Origin: Candidatus Altimarinota bacterium
GTDB lineage: Bacteria; Patescibacteriota; Gracilibacteria; RBG-16-42-10; JAQVLK01
Length of the DNA: 56,198 bases
Direction: 5' to 3'
NCBI GenBank assembly: GCA_028704165.1
Contig: JAQVLK010000003.1
Span: forward strand, 1-56,198
Made by a program: the position numbers and the translations under genes
Shown here: positions 52,523-56,198 of the stretch, piece after piece
How positions within the stretch are numbered: position 1 is the first letter of the stretch
How the letters are laid out: the number at the start of each line of letters is the position of its first letter
The notes under the pieces: generated by a model
The model's input: only the letters and a program-made list of their open reading frames with translations
Database searches by the model: none
What the model was told of the DNA's origin: nothing

Positions 52523-52545
52523 CTATATGTCTTTAACTTAAATTT

Positions 52546-52803
52546 ATGGAAAATAATGTAGATAAATGGGCTGCTTTTGATCGGCAATTTTATCCAATGG
52601 GTAAGAAAGTAATAATAAAAATAGGTACGCAAGAAAGGGCTGAAGGTATAGTGAACTCTGTCGGTATGAGAATAGAAGATGTCGAGGAGGAAGGAGAAAA
52701 GGGTACACGAAAGACGGTTCAGAAAACCATTCTACGAGTTGATGAGACATCAGGTTATAAGGCACACGAGGTCCTTTTAGATGACGTTGAAGTCCTCTCT
52801 TAG
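52546..52803 (+). CDS. Unknown small beta-rich protein
   Basis: An 85-residue protein with alternating strands (KKVIIKIGTQERAEGIVNSV, KTVQKTILRVDE) separated by an acidic loop (about 45-55). The plan resembles small SH3/OB-like barrels, for example the C-terminal barrel of biotin ligases, but no family mark is seen. A good promoter precedes it and its last codon overlaps the end of the convergent HisRS-like gene. Confidence 0.65.
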   Translation: MENNVDKWAAFDRQFYPMGKKVIIKIGTQERAEGIVNSVGMRIEDVEEEGEKGTRKTVQKTILRVDETSGYKAHEVLLDDVEVLS

Positions 52804-54101
52804 CTTAGCATCCCATCTGGTCCTTCTTTGTACTTATCCAGGCCCTTATTCCCCAGTAATTTCTTGAGTTCTGGGAGAGCTTTAGCGAAAGGCATTGTTT
52901 TCTGTTTTCCCTTGGACATATCACGTAGGATGATGGTTCCCTCGCGTACTTCCATTTGCCCGAGGATCAAGGTGTAATCGACGTGTAGTTTGTGGGCCAA
53001 ATCAATTTGCTGATTCATACTGCCCTTACCCATGGCACCCACAGTCTTGATACCGGCTTCACGCAATTCATAGAGCAGTGGTAAGCTTTTTTTCTTAGCA
53101 TCCGGACCGAGCTGAGCCAGAAAAACATGGATATTGTCTTTGAAAGGAACCTTGAGTCCTTCTTGCTTCATAGCTTCAACTATAGCAGGGATGTCCATAC
53201 CAAAACCTGCAGCTGGGGTTGGATCATCACCGAGTTTCTCAATCAGATGATCAAATCTTCCTCCACGGATCAAGACCTTATCTTCATAGCGGAACTCGAA
53301 GTAAACCTTATCATAACAGTTGATCTTTGGGAGTAGAGTCAAGCTGGTCTCGTGCTTAATTTTGAGTGCTTCTAAGAATTCCAGAATGCGTTCATAGTGG
53401 TGTTTACAATCTTTACACACATAATCCGGCAGCTTGGGTGCCAGTTTGGAAAGGATCTGACAATCTTCCTCTTGGCAATCAAGCAAGGCAAGATACTCAG
53501 CTTTGGCGAAGTTCTGATTGCATTTCTCGCACAAAGTATGTTCTTTCCCGTAGTAGTATTGTTCTAGATCCTGTTTATATTTGGGTAGACACTTATTACA
53601 ACCAATAACGTTAAAATATAGCGAAACTTTATTGGAAATCTTGAGGTCGTTGATGATGATCCTGGCTAGTTTGATGAGCTGAGCGTCAATCACAGGATCC
53701 TCTTCTCCGATGATCAGTACACTATAGAGATCAAATTGGTTCAGCTTTCCCGGGCGCTTAAAGAAAGCCTTTTCAAAGGAATAGAGCTCAACCGGCTTAG
53801 GTAGCTCAGACATTTTGTACTGTACGTAACTTCTCAGCATACCAAAAAGTAAGGCCGGTCTCAGAATGTATTGTTCTTTTCCTGTTTCAGCTGTGATAAA
53901 AGAGTCCTGCAAAAGATTGAATTGCTCATCTCCCAAAAGTGTCCTGATGAGCTCTTTGTTCTCGTAAATAGGAGTGGTGATACGACGAATACCACCCTGT
54001 CTACTGCGATGTCGAACCACTTTTTTAATGTAGGTATAGTATTGATGATCTTCGGGAAGTAAGTCTTGGGTGTTCTTGGCGTTGCTGAGTTTTGAGCTCA
54101 T
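52800..54101 (-). CDS. Divergent histidyl-tRNA-synthetase-like protein with Cys-rich motifs
   Basis: A class II fold of 433 residues from ATG 54101 (MSSKLSNAKNTQDLLPED fits the family start). Order, spacing and the C-terminal anticodon domain (about 325-420) follow HisRS. Several HisRS active-site signatures are altered: motif 2 FRHERP reads FFKRPG (113-118), the HisRS-specific RGLDYY region reads LPKINCYD (257-264), and motif 3 GxER is GMDI (301-304). The GGRFDHL block (280-286) is kept. Four Cys pairs (168/171, 191/194, 209/214, 229/232) suggest zinc. It may be a regulator such as HisZ or a repurposed paralogue, or an odd true HisRS if no other copy exists. Confidence 0.75.
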   Translation of the reverse strand: MSSKLSNAKNTQDLLPEDHQYYTYIKKVVRHRSRQGGIRRITTPIYENKELIRTLLGDEQFNLLQDSFITAETGKEQYILRPALLFGMLRSYVQYKMSELPKPVELYSFEKAFFKRPGKLNQFDLYSVLIIGEEDPVIDAQLIKLARIIINDLKISNKVSLYFNVIGCNKCLPKYKQDLEQYYYGKEHTLCEKCNQNFAKAEYLALLDCQEEDCQILSKLAPKLPDYVCKDCKHHYERILEFLEALKIKHETSLTLLPKINCYDKVYFEFRYEDKVLIRGGRFDHLIEKLGDDPTPAAGFGMDIPAIVEAMKQEGLKVPFKDNIHVFLAQLGPDAKKKSLPLLYELREAGIKTVGAMGKGSMNQQIDLAHKLHVDYTLILGQMEVREGTIILRDMSKGKQKTMPFAKALPELKKLLGNKGLDKYKEGPDGMLS

Positions 54102-54379
54102 AAATAAGGGATTAACATGCTTTGTCCATGGTAGCATTTTCTGAAGAAAGGTCAAGGTAAGAGACTCTATTTTTGTAATAGCAAAATATTGGTTGAGGAA
54201 GGCAGGGATGAGGGTAGAGGGTTTAGGGGGCGAGAACTAGCCCCAAGGGGGTCACTTTGGGATGACGAGTGGCTTACCCTTTCACTTGCACTCGAGTTAA
54301 TGGCTAGAATGGTTGGGGAAGGCAGGGATGAGGGGTTAGGGTTTAGGGTGTCCGAGTTCCGAGTCCCGAGGTCCGAAGG
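54102..54379. repeat. Spacer upstream of the SLH-CAP gene: repeats
   Basis: No gene. TGGTTGGGGAAGGCAGGGAT and GAGGGTAGAGGGTTTAGG (54190-54226), a second GAGGGGTTAGGGTTTAGGG (54328), CTTTCACTTGCACTCGAGTT (54279-54298) and CGAGTTCCGAGTCCCGAGG (54353-54371) recur in other spacers. Confidence 0.5.
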
Positions 54380-54408
54380 TTGTCTGTAGTCTGTGCATTT
54401 GTTATACT
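54380..54408 (+). promoter_or_regulatory. Promoter of the SLH-CAP gene
   Basis: TTGTCT (54380-54385), a 17-bp spacer and TATACT (54403-54408) with a TGT extension. Transcription would start at about 54415, at or just after the first ATG (54414). Confidence 0.65.
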
Positions 54409-54413
54409 GAGCG

Positions 54414-55532
54414 ATGCTAAAACAAACATTAATTATCATGATGAAAAGCAAATATCTTATTCTGGTAAGTATCATTTGTATCGGATTTGTAGTTGTTCCG
54501 ATCCCTCAGGTATCAGCTTTTGATGATGTGGCTGATGGTTATTGGGCGCAGGAATACATTGAATTTTTGAGTAGCAAGAAAATTATCAGCGGTTATGGTG
54601 ATGATAATTTTGGGCCGGAAGATAAACTGACCAGGGCTCAAGCTGTAAAAATTTTATTGGGAGCTACAGCTCGAAAATTACAAGATGTAGATACTGCTTC
54701 TTTCCCTGATGTTGAGGAAGATAGTAGTTTGCTAGCATACATAGAAACGGCTTTCAATTTGGGTGTCGTTTCCGGCTATGAAGATGGAAGTTTTAAACCA
54801 GAAAGACCTGTCACACGTGCCGAATTCACCAAGATCTTATTAACTGCTGCTTATAAAACAATTGATGACATTACTGCTCCAGCTGAGGGAGCTTTTAGCG
54901 ACGTCAAAGAGGATGATTGGTTTTATAAATATGTTTATTCTGCCAAAGAATTAGGATATCTGGGAGGTTATGAGGATGGTACTTTTAAGCCTGATCAAAA
55001 CATCACGCGCGCCGAGGCGAGTAAGATTGTTTATCAATTCTTGCATGAGTTTAGTGCCAATAATCCTTATGAGACGGTACTATTTACCCTATTGAATCAA
55101 AGCCGTGTTGAAAATACTAAAACGGAATTTGTAATCTCAGATAAATTATCAGAGATAGCTCGTCGTCACAGTCTGGATCTTTATAATACTTATAAATATA
55201 CGGACAAAGAGAAATACCAGGATGATCATCCTAATGTTCCTGTCCCTTGGACTTCTCATCGTGGTTCTGATACCAGCACTTTCGAGGAACGTTTCTCGAA
55301 AATGGCTGAATTATACGAAGTTCCTTATGAAATAGTCAGTGAGAATATTGGATTCTCATCTTACAATATCAGTGATGCTGCTGATCAAATTGCACGTATT
55401 CATGAGGCCATGATGGCCAGTTCAGGCAGTCATGCACAGAATATCTTGGGGGACTATAGTCAGATTGGTTTGGGTATAGTGGTCAGTACAGATCCCAAGG
55501 AGATTTATCTGACGGAGGTTTTTGTGAGGTAG
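54414..55532 (+). CDS. Secreted surface protein: three SLH domains plus CAP domain
   Basis: A 372-residue exported protein. Signal peptide about 10-36 (ILVSIICIGFVVVPI...VSA). Three S-layer homology domains follow (about 37-95, 96-160, 165-220), each with an ISGYGDDNFGP / GYEDGSFKPE / GYEDGTFKPD loop and TRAExxKIL. The C-terminus (about 225-372) is a CAP/SCP domain: LLNQSRVENTKTEFVISDKL, ISENIGFSS-like VSENIGFSS, SGSHAQNILGDYSQIGLGI and YLTEVFV. It should sit at the cell surface, anchored through SLH to a wall polymer. The start may be ATG 54438 or 54441. Confidence 0.93.
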   Translation: MLKQTLIIMMKSKYLILVSIICIGFVVVPIPQVSAFDDVADGYWAQEYIEFLSSKKIISGYGDDNFGPEDKLTRAQAVKILLGATARKLQDVDTASFPDVEEDSSLLAYIETAFNLGVVSGYEDGSFKPERPVTRAEFTKILLTAAYKTIDDITAPAEGAFSDVKEDDWFYKYVYSAKELGYLGGYEDGTFKPDQNITRAEASKIVYQFLHEFSANNPYETVLFTLLNQSRVENTKTEFVISDKLSEIARRHSLDLYNTYKYTDKEKYQDDHPNVPVPWTSHRGSDTSTFEERFSKMAELYEVPYEIVSENIGFSSYNISDAADQIARIHEAMMASSGSHAQNILGDYSQIGLGIVVSTDPKEIYLTEVFVR

Positions 55533-55547
55533 TTACACAGTCTCACA

Positions 55548-55875
55548 AATCTTGGGTACATTTTTTAGTTTTTTATCTTAAGTAATAAAGCACTGCACTA
55601 TAAACCGATGCGAATGCCACGAATGAAGAAATCCGAATCTACAAATACGCGTATTCGTGGTATTCGGATTAATCCTTCAGCTCGCTTCTCTCGCTTCAGG
55701 ACAAGTTGAAACATTATTAAGACTTAGTACTATGAATAACACATCGACTCGTACTGAGTGTAGCGTAGCGGAATCGAAGTATTTGTAGATTCGGATCGGT
55801 TTAAGCAGGTTGAAGACATATTGATTATTCAAATGACATCCTCAAGCTTTAGAATGTACCTCAAAACTATGAAAC
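55548..55875. repeat. About 330-bp composite spacer repeat, copy 2 (inner segment in orientation B)
   Basis: The flanks match those of 7524-7870, while the inner part (about 55604-55800) is inverted relative to them. The inner part contains the 110-bp-type repeat (55673-55780, GAGTGTAGCGTAGCGGAATC), half-sites CGATGCGAATGCCACGAAT and GTAGATTCGGATCGG at its ends, and ATCCGAATCTACAAATACG. It lies 16 bp after the SLH-CAP stop. Confidence 0.75.
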
Positions 55876-55940
55876 CGCACAGTAGTTTGACTTATGCAAG
55901 AGCACTGTGTTAGTAAGTATGCGCACTTATGTTTAAAAGT

Positions 55941-56198
55941 ATGCGCTTTTTTATCAAAACTCTGGGCTGTCGTACGAATATTAGTGAGAGTGAATCCTTA
56001 TTAAATGCCCTAGCTGAAAAAGGACACAGCTATTCAGAGCATGATCCTGATTTAATTGTTATTAATAGTTGTACGGTAACCGCGAAGGCCGATCGTAAAA
56101 CTAGACAGGCCTTAACTGCTTTGCAGTACAAATTTCCCAAAGCAAAGTGTGTTGTGATTGGTTGTGGCGTTCGAAACACAGAGCTTACTTGGCCGGTA
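55941..56198 (+). CDS. MiaB/MtaB-family tRNA methylthiotransferase, N-terminal part (cut by window end)
   Basis: The 86 visible residues are the UPF0004 N-terminal domain of radical-SAM methylthiotransferases: FIKTLGCRTNISESESLLNAL (Cys 1, residue 10), VINSCTVTAKADRKTRQ (Cys 2) and VVIGCGVRNTE (Cys 3), the three ligands of the auxiliary iron-sulphur cluster. The GCRTN and SCTVTAKAD wording fits MtaB (t6A to ms2t6A in tRNA) better than MiaB (GCQMN), which would suit a genome with tsaB and tsaE. An in-frame ATG at 55929 is an alternative start. The gene runs off the window. Confidence 0.9.
   Translation, partial: MRFFIKTLGCRTNISESESLLNALAEKGHSYSEHDPDLIVINSCTVTAKADRKTRQALTALQYKFPKAKCVVIGCGVRNTELTWPV

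Noticed and set aside
54102..54155. Upstream extension of the HisRS-like gene by 18 residues
   Set aside because: Family similarity begins at MSSKLSNAKNTQDLLPED, encoded from 54101.

Overview
The window is a gene-dense bacterial chromosome segment with about 50 protein genes, two tRNA genes and repeat-rich spacers. Genes read cleanly with UGA as a stop. Few starts have a Shine-Dalgarno sequence (thyA is a clear exception). Several genes start within about 10-30 nt of a good extended -10 box (TGnTATAAT). Some enzymes have archaeal or candidate-phylum features: a fused archaeal-type PPAT/DUF359 CoA enzyme, a type II pantothenate kinase and MurL. Together these suggest an uncultivated candidate-phylum (Patescibacteria/CPR-like, perhaps Peregrinibacteria-like) genome. 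That placement is inference from gene content; no rRNA is present.

Layout. 1-3.1 kb: a transposase tail, a frameshifted unknown gene and uvrC with an acetyltransferase domain inserted in it. 3.2-10.8 kb: a small membrane protein, a pseudouridine synthase, thyA and folA, a D,D-carboxypeptidase, then the peptidoglycan pair murL-murD. 11-20 kb: a zinc-ribbon protein, bL25, a DUF3467 protein, a four-helix-bundle (IVP) protein, dtd, glyS, gyrB, recO, ftsX and a nucleotidyltransferase. 20.4-28.4 kb: a DinG-type exonuclease-helicase, tsaE, tsaB, malic enzyme, an unknown gene, mutM, a SpoU methylase and a PHP protein. 28.7-33.5 kb: type II PanK, the PPAT-DUF359 fusion, a second IVP protein, lepA, tRNA-Leu and tRNA-Val. 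33.8-43 kb: a Yip1-like protein with C-terminal repeats, unknown membrane proteins, trpB, tig, a U32 protein, aspS and a YtxH-like protein. 43-49.6 kb: a broken REP-associated transposase, then a reverse-strand type IV pilus operon (PilN-like, PilO-like, PilB, PilC, pilin). 50.3-56.2 kb: a glycogen-synthase-like fragment, prmC, a DUF218 protein, an unknown, a divergent HisRS-like protein, an SLH-CAP surface protein and the start of a MiaB/MtaB methylthiotransferase.

The most striking non-coding structure is a layered set of dispersed repeats. (1) A promoter-like element, CTTAAT-N5-CTTAAT, then exactly 10 bp, then a TAnnnT box, occurs five times, always pointing at the next gene. The geometry resembles PhoB/OmpR-activated promoters. 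(2) G-rich tracts and an ATTTTAAG hairpin follow four of these. (3) A family of imperfect palindromes built on CGATnCGAAT is scattered in spacers, and related 37-bp units form a tandem array immediately upstream of the REP-associated transposase gene. (4) Two roughly 330-bp spacer repeats share flanks but carry the inner segment in opposite orientation. The functional genes are mostly housekeeping (repair, translation, wall, CoA, pili). The repeats look like the mobile and regulatory layer on top of them.
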